A DNA stretch of 64,000 nt from Chlorella sorokiniana. Lineage: Eukaryota > Chlorophyta > Trebouxiophyceae > Chlorellales > Chlorellaceae. Below, piece after piece: positions 1 to 12,192 of the stretch. The stretch spans positions 992,001 to 1,056,000 of the forward strand of contig CP084612.1 in NCBI GenBank assembly GCA_025917655.1, in the 5' to 3' direction. Every line of letters begins with the position of its first letter. The stretch's first letter is position 1. A model generated the notes under the pieces. The model was given only the letters and a program-made list of their open reading frames with translations. It ran no database searches and was not told the DNA's origin. The translations under genes were made by a program, and so were the position numbers.

Positions 1-527
1 AACGTGCTCGCATGGGCGACAACTCGACAAAGGAACCAAGCCTCCTCATTGTCTCATTGGACCCCCCGCTTCCCACTCATAACTTTTTGGAGTCTTATAG
101 ATTGGTAGCAGTCCTCCTCGTGCACGTCTGAAGTCTGGGCTGGTTTCAGGGGGTTAGCGTGTGGCGCCTGGCGTGGTCTGCCGCTACTCGATTCAACAAC
201 TGATCCACGAGGTTACGGGACACATTGCGGCCCGCTGTTCGCAACATTTGCTCGAACCCGTAAGTGGCGTGTCTCAGCGCCGCCCTGCTGCCTCCACCTG
301 CGTTACTTTGAGCACTATATGGCGGTGCATCTGCGCTGATGCCCTCGAGCCGGCGCTGCATTCCCCTCTGTGCTGCCCCTGCCATATGGCGGCGCCGGCG
401 CTTTCCCTCCAGGTGCCCGCTCTCTGCCTCGGGTGTTTGCCCCTGCTCCCACGGCCGCAGCGCGCTCCTCTGCTCCCTTACCGCCGCTCCACAGGCGATC
501 CGCCAGGCTGGGGTACGCAGGCGCCCC
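1..527. other. left edge, upstream of ankyrin gene
   Basis: No gene is recognised here. The first half is less GC-rich than the rest of the window; open frames in the second half have no conserved segment and look like chance frames. It probably holds the promoter and 5' leader of the ankyrin gene that starts at 528. Confidence 0.4.
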
Positions 528-3500
528 ATGGCCGCCCCCGCCGCTAGCAGCGGCAGCGGCCCGGTCGGCGCGACGGCAAGCGGCTGGCCCCCTGGCGCCG
601 CCTCGGACTTCCCGACCTGCATGCCGTCGTGGCCAACACCCCCGCCGCCTTCTCCGCCAGCGCCGCGCCCGGCCCCTTCTCCAGTTATCCCTGCGAGCTG
701 GCGCCGCTGCACCTTGCCGCCGCGCTGGGCCGGGAGGAGTGCATCCGGGCGCTGCTGGACGCGGGTGGGTGCTCGAGGGGCCACAGGAGCCCGCAGCCTG
801 GGCTGCCCCCTTGTTCACGGCTTGCTGGATTCGAACCCTTGCCCTCGGAGCACAACGGCCCGCGTTCCGAAATGTGCGCCCTGCCCCCGGCATGCGCAGG
901 CGCCAGCCCCTGCCTGTGGACGCGCCCGCCGTCGCCCGCGCCGCGCGCCGCCGACAGCGACGGCGACGTCGGCAGCGGCGGCGAGGAGGAGGAGGAGTAC
1001 GCTGGGTACGAGGGGGTGTGCAGCTCGCCGCTGTACCAGGCGCTGAAGCAGCAGCTTCCCAACAGCTCCCCCTTCCCCTACACCTTCACCCTGGCCCAGC
1101 TGCTGCTGCGCACGCCCTGCTCCCCGCTCCTGCTGGCCGTGCGCTTTGGCCAGCAGGGCGCAGCCCGCGCCCTGCTGGCCGCCATGCAGCGCGCCGCCGG
1201 TGGCGGCGACGCTCCTGCTGACGGCGGCAGCGACTGCGACCGCGCCAGCAGCACCCATGATTGCAGCTCTAGCAGCAGCGCCAGCACAACTGGCAGCAGC
1301 ACCAGTGGCAGCAGCAGCAGCAGCAGCGACGTCCCCGCCAGCAGCGCCGCCACCCTGGCGCTGCACCTGGATGCCGCGCTGGCGGTGTGGCCGGCTGCCA
1401 GCGAGCCGGCGCTGCCGCTGCTGCAGTGCCTGCTGGCCGCGGGGCGGCGCCCACCCGCTGCGCCGCCTGCTGCCCGCGGTGCTGGCGCGGTACCAAAACT
1501 GCAGGTGGGCGCCTTGCAATGCTGCAGCAGTGTCATGGGTGGCCTGTGTCGTTTCTGCGCGCGCAGGGGAAGGGAGGAACCCTGAAGCATTCCTTTGTCG
1601 CTTCTTTGTCACAACTGCAGCGCCGCCAGCCCCATGGCCGAGAAGCTGCGGGGGGCCTGCAGGAGGTGCTGCGGCACGTCCTGCCCGCTGTCGAGGAGGG
1701 GCCTGGGGGCCCGGGCAGCGACGGCGACGTGAGGCGGGTGGAAAGCGTGCCCACAGCAGCAGCCGAGGCGCGCATGCACTGGAGGGCCGGCCTGCCGCCG
1801 CCAAACACAGCCGCTCTGCACCAGCTGCTGTACGCTGCGGTGGCCTGCCGCGACGCGCAGCGCTGCACGCCCGTCCTGGCCGCGCTGGAGGCGAGCTGCG
1901 GCAGCCCGTGGCGCGACGCCGCCGCCAACTGCGCGCTGCTGACGGCCGCCGCCGCGCACGACTGCGGCGGGGTGGTGGCGGCGCTGCTGGCGCTGCCGCC
2001 GCCGCCCGGGCGGGGCTGCCGCCCTTCAACGCAGACATGTGGGGCCCCGACGGCCTCAGCGCGCTCATGGCGGCGGCGCACCGCGGCGCGCTGGGCGCGC
2101 TGGCCTCGCTGCTGGCGGCGGGGGCCACCGTCAACCTGGCGGGTGGGGAGATGGGCAAGGGGGATGGGGGGCCAAAGCGTATGTGTGTGTGCGTATGTAT
2201 TGGCCTCAGGGGCTGGGCCTGCATGTCCAGCCGCGTCTGCAGCCGTGCACCCCGCTGCCGTTACCAGTCTGATCGCGATGCATGCGGCTGACAGCGCCTC
2301 AAACACCTTTCCTCCCGGCAGACGAGATGGGCGCCTCTGCGCTGCACTGGGCGGTGGTGGGCGGCAGCCAGGATGCCGTGATGATGCTGGCGCAGGTGTG
2401 GGGGGCCAGTAGCCCCGTGCTGGCTCTAAGCTCTGCGCACATCTGCTGCCGGCATGCCGCCGGCCCCCTCCTGCTGTTTATTTGCACTCCCCACACAGCC
2501 TGCCCCTGCCTTGAGAGCGGCGTCCCTGCACCCCTGCTGCTGCTGTCGCCGCCGGCGCTGCCGCTGTCCCTGCAGCCCTCTGCATCACCCTTTAAAGGGT
2601 CGACACCCAGGCTGCGCCAGACTCTAGCCCAGCCCCTTTGTCCCTTCCCCGGCCGCCAGGCTGGCGCCGCCGTGGACCTGGCGGGTGTGGTTCACGAGGA
2701 GGAGGAGCACATGGAGCGCCCGCTGCTGACGGCGGTGGTGCGCGGGGACCTGGCCATGGCCCGCCTGCTGCGCGGGCTGGGCGCCAGCCTGGACGCCCCC
2801 GCCCCCACGGGCGCCACGCCGCTCAGCGCGGCGGTGTGCTGGGAGCAGCGCGAGGCGGCGGAGCTGCTGCTGGAGCTGGGGGCAGACCCAAACCAGGTGG
2901 GCGGGTGGGCGTTGCTTGTTGTTGGGGAGGATCAGGTGGCTAGGGCAGGGCGACGGCGTCGGCGAGTGCTGGCGGGCGCTGCTGCTGCGCAGGCCTGTGC
3001 TGGCATGACAGCAGCTGCCTCAAGTTTGGCGTCAGAAGGATAATGAATGTGATGGTTTGACGCGGTGACGCCCACCCGCCGTTCGCCGCCCGGCTCATCG
3101 GCCCTCCGCCCATCCCCACCCCCACCCGCCGACGCAGGTGCTTCCCGCCCACATCAACGGCGGCGCCTACCCCATGTGGAGTGACAGCTACTCGGCGGAG
3201 GAGGTGGGGCGCCGCCGCCTCTTGAAACCTCACGCGCAAGCGACTGTATAAAAAGCATTGCGTGGTGGCGGGGGCGGGGCCTTTTCCACTGGTCTGGCCG
3301 GCACGCCCAGCTAAGTCTGGCGCAGTGTGTTCACCGCTCTGCGCGCCCTCCCCCGACCCTACCCTGCACTCTTTTCATTCCTGCAGGCGCACACGCTTTT
3401 GGGCATGGCTTGCTCCCGCTGCGACCACGCCGACTTCCTGGCACTGCTGCTCAAGGTGGGGGGTGGGGGTGGGTGGCTATGGGGAGCAGGGGTGGCTGCC

Positions 3501-5701
3501 GCTAAGGTGGGAGGGTGGGGCCTTGGTTGGGCCTGGTTGGGGCTGACTGCATTCAGGTTGGGAGTGGTGCGATCCGGCTCTGCGCTGACGGGCTGCCCAG
3601 GACGGCCCACGGTCTGCCCCGATCCGCGCTGGCTGCTCACGCGCCGCTGTGCAGGGCGGTGCCGACCCCAGCCTGCGCCACCCCCTCACTGGGCTCACCC
3701 CGCCGCCGAGGCAGCCGGCATCGGTGAGCGGCCGCGCCGCCTGCGCTCGCCCCTGCGTCAGTGGCATGCCGAGCATCAGAGGCTCGCCCTGCGTGCCTTT
3801 GATTGCCTCCCCCGCCCCTGTGGGCCTCTGATGCCTCCCCCGCCGGGCCGCCGTACGCCCCCTGCCGTGCAGGCGCTGTGGACGAGGCGGCAGAGCTGAT
3901 TGAGCGGGCGGCGGTGCCCAGGGGCCCCTGGACACTGGAGCAGCTGGGCTGGGCGGAGGCGGTGGCGCAGGCGGTGGGCGGCGGGCGGCAGGGGGGGGCC
4001 GCGCTGTGCTCAGCCGCTCTTTGTCGCTGCCGAGTTTGGAGACTTCCATGCGGGCTTGTGTCAGAGCTGGCAACCTGCATACTAGGATGCTAGGAATTTG
4101 GTTACAGACACCGAGGCGTAGTGACCCATTAATTGGTCCTCCTCCCTTCTTCCCCCTGCGTTCTCCGCAGGTAGGCAGCTTCTTCTGGCACCACATCCCC
4201 TCCCCCGCAGAGGCGCTGGACCCGCTGCTGGATGTGTGGCGGCGCCAGCCCGGGCCGCCGCCTCCGCCGCCCCCTTCCGCCTGCACTGCCATCGTCACCG
4301 CGCTGCTGGGCCACCCCGCGCTGCAACTGGCTGATGGCGCCGCAGCGGTGGGTGCAAGCGCTGCCTGGCGGCCGATGGGGGCATGGCGGGGGCTAACAGC
4401 CCCCGTCAGCCCAGCTGCGGGCGGAGGTGGCAGCTGCGGAAGGTCGCTGGGCCAGCCAGCTGGTGGCTTGCCAGCGCTTGCGCGCCTGGTTCCAAATGTA
4501 GTTCCAAGGGCGTCCTCGCGCGCGCGCCGCCCCCACCCCCCACCCCCACACCCACCCACACCCACTCACACACACTTCCACACCACGTCCCCCTCCCTCC
4601 CCCTGCAGCTCCAGTCTGGCGCTGAGCTGGCGGGGGTGCTGCAGGCGGAGCGGCTGGCCTGCATCGGCGTCGCCGCCGACCTCACCCACCTGCTGCGCCA
4701 GCCGGGCAGCGAGTGCCGCAGGTGCCGGGGGCGGGGGCGCGCCAGCATCCCGCCAGAGTTCCCGCATCTGCCATGCACCGCCCCCCCGTCCTGCTTGCAA
4801 GCGCTGCACCGCCCAGCCTATTCCCTGCCCCCCACACCCCTACCCGGCAGGAATGTGGTGCTGGCGGCCGCACCCGCCGCCTCTCGCTGGTCCCCCGCCA
4901 CCCACCGCCACTTCCCTCCCGCCTTCAAGCACACCGTGCGCGCCCTGCTGCTGGCCAACCACCGCCTGGGCGCCAGCCGGGCCAGCGCAGGCAGCAGCCC
5001 CGAGCCCGGTCCCGCGGCGAGCCCAGCAGCCGGCAGCGACGATCCCCGCACGACGACGAAGGGCCGCCGCCGCTGGTGGATGACGAGGAGGATGGCGACT
5101 GCTTGGCCCTGGGAGGGGCAGGCACGGGCGCAGCGTTTGGCAGGGCGGCGCCCCCGCAGCCGGCCCCGCCCTCGGCGAGCCGGGCGGCGGCAGCGGGATG
5201 CCCAGGAGGCGGGTGCCTAAGGTTGCCAGCGCCGCTGAACTGGGTGGCCACGGCGCGGCCGTGGGCAGCAGGAGGGAAGCAGGCGAGGGATGCATGGGCA
5301 CCGGCAGCAGCGGCCCGGGGACTGCGGCCTCCTGCAGCTCAGGGGACACCCCCTCCACAGAGCCAGCCGGCTGCAGCGGCGACCAGGCCAGCCTGCGCCC
5401 GGGAGCCAGCCAGCGGGGCGCGGAAGCAGCTGCAGGCGCTGGCGGCGTCGGCACAGCCGCGCCTGGCAGCGAGGCAGGCAGCCCGTCGGCGGCTGTGTCG
5501 CCTGCAGAGGGCGGCCAGTGCGCCGCCGCGGGGCGGGCGGGGCCGCTGGGCCTGCCGCGCGACGCTGTGCACGAGGTGGTCCGCCTGCTGGGCTCCATGC
5601 CGCTGTCCTACTGGATGGCGGCACACGCGCCACAGGTCCAGCCTGCTGCGGGCGGGCGCACGCAGGTGCTGACCCCGCAGCTCCCAGACTTCATAGTGTA
5701 G
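528..5701 (+). CDS. ankyrin-repeat protein, multi-exon
   Basis: This is a scaffold-type protein; no enzymatic domain is visible and its partner is unknown. Ankyrin helices appear in successive exons: HLAAALGREECIRALLDAG near 705-765, GLSALMAAAHRGALGALASLL near 2053-2118, ALHWAVVGGSQDAVMMLAQ near 2340-2395, a double unit near 2655-2897 ending in ELGADPN, and TLLGMACSRCDHADFLALLL near 3395-3455. The C-terminus has a helical segment (FPPAFKHTVRALLLANHRLG, about 4915-4975) and a last block, LPRDAVHEVVRLLGSMPLS, before the stop at 5699-5701. This tail resembles a SOCS/F-box-like end seen in algal ankyrin proteins, which is an inference. I chose the ATG at 528 because one extra C at 611-613 would join it to the conserved FPDLHAVVANTP segment. 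Further single-base breaks lie near 2012-2015 and 5044-5047. Introns are short, C-rich and end in CAG. Exon borders between 760 and 2040 are uncertain. Confidence 0.75.
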
Positions 5702-6574
5702 CGGCAGCCGGGGTTTGTGGTGTGGCGGCGTGCCGCAGCTCCCCAGCCAGAGCACCCTTCAGCAGCGTGCCGCAGCCCCACCCAGGTGCCCGCATGGATG
5801 TAGCTCGGGCTCCTCCCGCATCCCCTTCACCTGCATATGAGCCACCCAGCACAGAGCCGCCGCTTCTGTGTCCCTTGCACAGATGCGCCCCCTTGCCCCG
5901 TCCCGCTTGCCCCTGCCCTGCACGCGCACCCTTGCCTCCCTGCTCAGCTCTTCGCCCCGTTCCTGTCGCTCTGCTAGTGTGTCTAGAGATTTCTCTGTGA
6001 GAGCCCTGCCGAACTCGCCATCGCGCTCGGCAGCGCGCTTGCAGCGCGCCCACCGCCTGTGGAGCAGCATCTGCTCTGCTGTCCTCGTGTGATGGACCAG
6101 CATGGTGTCCTGTGACATAAAAGAAGCTGGCAACCGCGTCTGCTCAAAGGTTCACTGTCTTGCTGGCTGGCGGCACCTGCGCAGCGCAGGCGGGGCTGTA
6201 CCGCTTGCCGCGGTTCAGAAAGCCGGTGAGGGTCATGTCGGACTGCAGCGGATCGATACCACAGCGCGTGAATCGAACGGTGCCAGGTGCTCCGCCTCCC
6301 AAGTTCTTGCAGCCTTCGTACCTCTTCAAGTTTTGGTCGGTGTGCCTTCGAGTTGCCAAGCTGGCCTGTCTTACCACATCAGCAAGCCATATCTATCGCG
6401 CCACTTTCAACAGCACTCTCCGCTCCGCTGTCCGCAAAAGGATGGTGGGCGGCGGCGCGGGCTCGCACCTGTTGCAGCGGCGGCAGCCGTGCCCTCGGTG
6501 CCTCCCAAGCTGCTGACGGTGCGAATGCCTGCATGGTGTTGTACTGCTGAAACAGGGTTACATCACATACCCGC
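5702..6574. other. intergenic, no gene seen
   Basis: This 873-bp stretch lies between two same-strand genes. It should contain the 3' end of the ankyrin gene and the promoter of the Nudix gene. I found no conserved frame, RNA gene or repeat. No TGTAA signal follows the ankyrin stop closely. Confidence 0.4.
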
Positions 6575-7522
6575 ATGGTTGCAAGCCCGTCTCAGGCGTT
6601 CTTGCTAGAAGTTGGTGGGAAGTTGATGCCGCCCCACAATGTGCAGCTGGTCATCCCGCACATTGGCGGACGGCTGCTGCTGGGCAAAAAGCTGCGGGGC
6701 TTTGGAGAAGGTGTGCACACGTCGCCTCTCTCACCGCCAGTGCGACAGGCACAGCAGTACCGTGCAATGGCATTGCCACCCTCTGGGGACTGCCTGCCGA
6801 CCACGCCTGGCTGCTGCGGCCCCCTCTCACCCCCAGGGTACTGGAACGGTTTTGGCGGCAAAGTGGAGGCGGGAGAAACGGTGGAGGCGGCAGCGCGGCG
6901 GGAGCTGGAAGAAGAGGCGGGCATAGCGGCCACCGCCATGCACCACTGCGGCCGCCTCACCTTTGTCTTTGACGACCGGCCGCAGCCTTGGGAGGTGCAC
7001 GGTGAGGGGCCCGTGAGGACGGCACGCTTCAACCCCCCCCGGGCCCTCTCCCCCGCATCTCCCCCTCCCCACACACGGCCACGCCGCCCCCTGCCCTTCC
7101 CCTTGCAGTTTTCCGCGTGGATGCGTTCAAGGGCGAGCCAGCGCCATCAGACGAAATGGAGCCGCGCTGGTTTGAGCCTTCCGCTGTGCCGTACGACAAG
7201 AGTGAGCGGGAGCGAGCGTGCCCAGCTGGGACGCCCACATGACTGTCCCTTCCTTTCCGCCGCAATCTGCTGCAGCCCCCGCTGGTCCGCTGAGGCGTGC
7301 CGCTGCCCCGCCACCACCGTTGCGGTTGTGACTGCTGGCCCTGCTGGTGCTGCAGTGTGGGCTGACGACGTCCACTGGTACCCTCTCTTCCTGGTGGGGC
7401 AGGCGTTTGAGGGCGTTTTCTTCTTCCAGGACACCCACACCCTGGTGCGGCATGAGCTGCGCAAGGTGGAAACCCTGCACCTGCCCAGCGAGCCGTGCAC
7501 CGTACCGCCCCACATACAGTAG
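6575..7522 (+). CDS. NUDT1: MTH1-type Nudix hydrolase (oxidised purine dNTPase)
   Basis: Members of this family hydrolyse oxidised purine nucleoside triphosphates such as 8-oxo-dGTP to monophosphates and so keep them out of DNA. Four exons fit without any frame repair: 6575-6710, 6837-7001, 7109-7201 and 7356-7522, with GTG-type donors and CAG acceptors, giving 186 residues. The Nudix box GX5EX7REUXEEXGU is complete at residues 53-75, preceded by YWNGFGGK. The order of segments follows animal MTH1: LLLGKKLRGFG, the Nudix box, DAFKGEPAPSDEMEPRWF, MWADDVHWYPLFL and a C-terminal LRKVETL. The symbol is given by homology to the human family; plant and algal proteins may differ in substrate. An in-frame ATG at 6626 is an alternative start that would remove 17 poorly conserved residues. 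A TGTAA lies 241 bp after the stop. Confidence 0.88.
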   Translation: MVASPSQAFLLEVGGKLMPPHNVQLVIPHIGGRLLLGKKLRGFGEGVHTSPLSPPVRQAQQYRAMALPPSGDCLPTTPGCCGPLSPPGYWNGFGGKVEAGETVEAAARRELEEEAGIAATAMHHCGRLTFVFDDRPQPWEVHGEGPVRTARFNPPRALSPASPPPHTRPRRPLPFPLQFSAWMRSRASQRHQTKWSRAGLSLPLCRTTRVSGSERAQLGRPHDCPFLSAAICCSPRWSAEACRCPATTVAVVTAGPAGAAVWADDVHWYPLFLVGQAFEGVFFFQDTHTLVRHELRKVETLHLPSEPCTVPPHIQ

Positions 7523-8378
7523 CTGCACCGGTTTCACATGCCCCGAATGGGAGACGTGTTTGTTCATTTCTTCTTCCATTTATCATTCATCTTGCACGCT
7601 GATGAAGAGCAAAGGGTGTGACGGTACCAATCGCTGGCCCAGCCTAACAAAGCAACAGCAGTGGGGCCGGCGCCCGCCGCCGCTGGCGGTGCCGCACGGC
7701 GCTGGCGCTGAAAACAACGTGCCACTGCGGGGTGAGACGGATGATCCTGGCACACGTTCAATTGTAACAGCTGACAGCATTTGTTTGCACAGGCGCTGCT
7801 CTGTGGATCACCAGGCTGCTGCAGGGCGTGCCCAGGCTTCAGCGTGGCAACCGAGAAGGCGGGCAGCCTGCCCGCGTTACAACTTAATTGCAGGCGACGG
7901 AATGGGTTGCTGCAGGTCTGGAACGACTTTCATCATGGAATGTGCGACATTTCATCCAGTTTTGCTGAGTTTGCTGGGCCTACACGGCTGGGGCAGCGTA
8001 TCAACCGTTCGTCCGAGTTGTCGCACGTCTCGATGAAGAAGGGAAGGCTGCTACGCTATAATGGCGCATCCACAGTACTTTCGAGATCACCAAGGGGCAG
8101 CCAACCCCTCAGCCCTTTAAACAGCGAAAGTGGTGAGCCCGAGGAGGCCGGTGTTCCCGCTTCGCCGCTCACTAGCAGCCATTCCGTTCCCGCTTGCGCG
8201 CCCCTAAGGCCACGTAGCAGCAGCGTGGAGTCTGCAGCTCCAGCCAAAGCGAGTCCTGGCAGCCGCCTCGACACCAGAGCGGGCGAGCCTGAGCGCTCAG
8301 GGGTGTGTCCAGGGTTCTGGATCGACAGTCAGTCCAGTGCCGAGCCACCGCCAGCCGCCGGCAGGCGGGAGGGCCGCC
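7523..8378. other. intergenic, promoter of ATG18-like gene
   Basis: This 856-bp stretch contains the 3' end of the Nudix gene up to about 7790, followed by the upstream region of the ATG18-like gene. No conserved coding segment or RNA gene was recognised. Confidence 0.4.
7763..7767 (+). other. candidate poly(A) signal of Nudix gene
   Basis: TGTAA is the usual green-algal polyadenylation signal. This copy lies 241 bp after the Nudix stop codon and on the same strand. Confidence 0.4.
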
Positions 8379-11300
8379 ATGGGCAGCGCCACGCACTATG
8401 CCGACGCGGCCAAGCGGCTTGCGGGCCGCTCGGTGCTGGCCGTGGGCAGCGGCATCGCCGCGGGCTCCCGCCTGGTGGCCAAGGGCATCACAGCGCTGAC
8501 GGCGGACGCCAGCGACCGTGAGGCGGTGCGCTGCCTGCGCTTTGCCCACCTCGAGTGGCGCCCGCCCAGCGGCGGCGCAGTCGCCGCCCCTGCCCCCGCC
8601 GAGCGCCTGCCCGTGCTGCTGGTTGGCCTGGCCACGGGCTTCCAGGTCTGGCGCCTAGACGGCACCAACCCAGCGGAGCTGGTGTCCCGTCGGGACGGCC
8701 CCACCAAGTGAGCTTGAGCCCCCGCTGGCACTCTTCCCCCCGTCCCGTTAGCGCAGCCTGCCAGCACCCACATGCCCCGCCCTGCCACCCGATCCGTGCC
8801 AGCCTCGCTAGTTGATTGTGGCGGCTGCACGGCCAAGAAGTGGGCGGCATGGGGCAGAGGGGGCCGTGTGCGGTGCAGCAGCGGGCCGCTCGCCGAGGCC
8901 GCTGCGTTTGAGGCAGCTGCATCGGCGCCGCCGCGCTCACGCAGGCTGGTGGAGACGGTGCCGGAGCCGCGGGCGGGCGGCGGCGACGACGAGCTGTCGG
9001 GCGACCGCCCCCTGCTGGCGGTGGCCCCCGCTCGAGACGATGCCTGCGGCGGCACCGGCAGCGTCGACAGCTGCGGGGACGCGCGCAGCGGGCGCACGTG
9101 GTGCTGCTGTACAGCCTGCGCGCCCAGGGCTACGTGCGCACGCTCAGCTTCAGCGGCGAGGTGCTGGGCCTGGCGGCCAGCCCACGCCTGCTGGTCGTGG
9201 CGCTGAGGGGGCAGCTGCAGGCGTTCGACGCGGCCACCATGCGCCACTCCTTCTCCTGCCTCACCTACACCCCCGCCCCCGCCGCTGCCGCCCCCGGCGA
9301 CGCCGCGCGGCCGCCAGCAGCAGTTTGTCGCGGCCGGCCTGAGCAGCAGCGGCAGCAGCGCAGGCGGCGAGGCGCTGCCCGTGCCCGCAGGTTCGACGCG
9401 CGTCGCGACCCCCCGCCGCTGCCTCCGCCGCAGCTGGCGCCCTTTGCGCTGGGGCCGCGCTGGCTGGCGTACGCAGCGGATGCGCCGCCGCCCCAAGCCT
9501 CCGGCCAGGCCGTGGCGCAGAGGCTGCCCCTGTCCCGCCGCGACAGCAGCGGCGGCTCTGGCGGCGCAGCGGCAGTCGACCCGGGGCAGCCGGGCGGCGG
9601 CCCCCGGCGGCCTGTCCAGTGCAGCGGTGGCGGATGCCGCGCTGCAGGCGGCTGCGCGGGGCGGGCAGCAGCTGCGGGCGGGGCTGAGCGCGGTGGGCGG
9701 CGCCGGCCTGCGCTTTTTGTCTGGCCAGTACCAGAGCTGGCGGCAGGGGCGACAAGGGCGGCCGGACGCAGAGGCTCTTGAGGTGGGGCAGCCGCGCTGC
9801 GCTGGCCTGGGCGGGGGGAGGGGGCGCGGCTGTCGCAGCGCCCGCTGCAACGCTCCCCTGTCTCTGGCCCCCTTCTACTGTCCCTTCCCTCCCTGACAGC
9901 CCCCGCCCAACACACACGCACACATACACATTCATCTGGCAGGTGCCCTTCTATTGCAAGTCACACGCCGCTCCTCGTGCACCCCGCAGGCGGACGCCGC
10001 TGTGGCGGGCACGGTGGCTGTGCGCGACGCCGCCACCCGCCAGCTGCTGGCCGCCTTCCGCCCCACACCTCCCCCTGGCCGCCCTGCGCTTCAGCCCCTG
10101 CGGCGCGCTGCTCGCCACGGCCTCCGTCGCCGGCCACAGCATCCACTTGTTCCGCATCGTGCCCGCGGCAGCGGCAACGGCGTGCGGCGACGGCACGGGC
10201 GGCGCCGGCCATGCGGTGCACCTGTACCGCCTGTACCGCGGCGTCACCCCCGCCGCCATCGCCGACCTGGCGCTCGCGCCCGACGCCTCTTGGGTGGCGG
10301 TGAGCAGCGGCCGAGGCACCACCCACCTCTTCCACACCCCCGCCGCCGCTCCCGGCGCCTGCACCGGCTCGGCCCCGCAGCAGCAGCAGCAGCAGCAGCA
10401 GCGGGGGAGCAGGGGCAGCGCGGGCAGCAGGCGGCAGAGGGAGGCATCCTGGGGCGGCCGCCCAAGACGCTGGCTGCGGGCGCGCCCGGCGGCCGGGCCT
10501 GCTGAACGGCGGCGTGGCGGGGGCGGCCACGTCAGCAGCCCGCAACCTCTACGCCGGCCAGCGCGCAGGTGGGGGCGGGGCTGTCGGGGCGGCAGGGCGG
10601 CGAGGGCGGCGAGCTTCTTCTACCTGCCGTTCCGTGTGGGCACGGAAACCGGCGCGCTGCCGGGCTGGCTTGTTTGCTCTCGCGGCCGACGGTTGCACCG
10701 CCTCCCTCGCACCGCCACCCCGCCTGCCTGCAGACACCGCCCCCATCGCCGCCGCCTTCCTGGCCGGCGGCCCCGGCAGGCAGCCCCGCGCCGCCGCCGC
10801 CCCTGCTTCCAGCCTGCTGGTGGTGACTGCCGACGGCCTGCTGACGCGCCACCTGCTGCGCGCCCCTCCCGACCCCGACGCCGCCGCTGCCCCCAGCCCC
10901 GCGGGCGCGGCGGCGCTTCCCCTGCCCCCGCTGCGGCTGGGCAGGAGGGCGGCGGCGCGGCTGTCCCCCCCCAGCAGCCGTGTTGGAGGAGGCGGAGCGG
11001 TGGGATGTCGGGCGCCTGGGCAGCTGGCCAGAGCGGGAGGAAGCCCTGCCGGGCGTGGCGGCGGCAGAGGCAGCGGGCGCCGCCGACCACGCCGAGGCTC
11101 CCGCCGCCGCCGACGGCGACGCGCAGGCGCGGCAGCTGTGGGTGGCGCAGGCCGAGGCGGGCGCGCTTGCCGAGCCCGGGGCCTCGGCCGCGCCGCTGCC
11201 CCTCTGGCAGGACCCCAGTTCCGCTTCTTCGAGCTGCGCTTGAACCAGCTGCAACGGCGGCAGTCGGGCGGGGCAGGCGCGGCCGCCGCCCCGATGCCGC

Positions 11301-11391
11301 GCCCCACCACGAGGCACCCGCCTTTGACAGCGGGGAGGGCGGCGGGCCGTGGCTGGAAAGCTTGCCGGCCGAACCCCTCCCGCCGCAGTGA
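8379..11391 (+). CDS. ATG18/BCAS3-like WD40 protein (plant ATG18f/g/h type)
   Basis: PROPPIN-type beta-propellers bind phosphatidylinositol 3-phosphate and act in autophagosome formation; the plant f/g/h subgroup carries an extra BCAS3 region. Segments in order: VLLVGLATGFQVWRLDGTNP and ELVSRRDGP (exon 1, 8379-8707), GDRPLLAVAP near 9000, VVLLYSLRAQGYVRTLSFSG near 9098, FDAATMRHSFSCLTY near 9226, LGPRWLAYAADAPPP near 9450, AALQAAARGGQQLRAGLSAV near 9637, ADAAVAGTVAVRDAATRQLL near 9990, LRFSPCGALLATASVAGHSI near 10085 and HLYRLYRGVTPA near 10217. The last has LYRG where classical PROPPINs have F/LRRG. The BCAS3-like tail ends WLESLPAEPLPPQ. A run of eight CAG codons (10378-10401) encodes poly-Gln. 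Single-base frame breaks are needed near 9081, 9601-9605 and 10055-10075. The ATG at 8379 fits the N-terminus; the exon 1/2 junction (8708-8856) is tentative. Confidence 0.82.
10378..10401 (+). repeat. (CAG)8 coding microsatellite
   Basis: Eight consecutive CAG codons encode a Gln tract in the ATG18-like protein, between the propeller and the C-terminal region. Confidence 0.9.
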
Positions 11392-12192
11392 CCACGCCGC
11401 TTGCGGCCCCTCAGGACTGACGACCTCGGCTGCTGCTGCAGCCGCAACCAATGTACAGTGTACCACCACCATGTGTTACTCACCCCACGCGGGCGGAACA
11501 CTCGCCCCTCCAGTCTTCTCTTGCGCGGCGCCGCTCGGCGGCCGCCGCTACTACGCGCCGCATTGGCGCCCGGCCCTCGCGGCATTCTACCCACTGCCTA
11601 GCGTGTACATGCTGCCTGGCTGAGGCACATTTTCTGACTGTGCCCCTGAGAGCCCCCCCCTCCTCTCTCCCCATGATACGTGCCAGGCCATCTCCCGTTC
11701 TACAGCACACATGTACCTGCATGCTCTATGCCCGTCTACCCTTTTGCTGGCAACCTCAGCTCAGCCCTTCTCTGGAACAGCGGCCCTCATGCCTCCCCCT
11801 CCCCCTGAAGCAACAAACACACTTTTGCGTGCCGTCGCTGTGCTACCTGCTGCGGCAGCGGCCTGGCACCTACCCCTGTACGCCTCCCTGCAGCGCCCCC
11901 TGTACCCATATGCCACTAGCGCCCCTGTGACTGCTCGCCCATGCCTGCGAGTGGAGACGGCATCTTAAATTGGCATGCAATCTGCTGTAGGCTGCAATGG
12001 GCCCTCAGCCATGTGACACTCCCTCTCTGAAAACCGAAACCACGACGCTCATCATGACGTGCAGCACAGCCGGGCGTAGGAGCAGCGCTGCCGCCCTCGC
12101 AGGGCACGCCTGTGCCGTGCGCACGCACAGGCGGCAGCTGCCGGCGGTCCACCCCCTGCCGGCGGTACCACCCTGTCTGGCGGCTGACTCCA
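11392..12192. other. convergent 3' regions, no gene seen
   Basis: The stretch lies between the ATG18-like stop and the stop of the minus-strand gene at 12193. It is C/T-rich on the plus strand and shows no conserved coding segment. Confidence 0.4.

Noticed and set aside
826-850. tRNA T-loop-like GATTCGAACC (minus-strand GGTTCGAATC)
   Set aside because: The T-stem does not pair beyond two bases and no matching acceptor, D or anticodon arm is present around it.
815-2224. 469-codon open frame on the minus strand
   Set aside because: It lies opposite conserved ankyrin exons on the plus strand and has only Ala/Arg/Pro low-complexity product, as expected for shadows in GC-rich DNA.
8396-9850. 484-codon minus-strand open frame
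   Set aside because: It is antisense to conserved ATG18/BCAS3 exons and has no recognisable motif.
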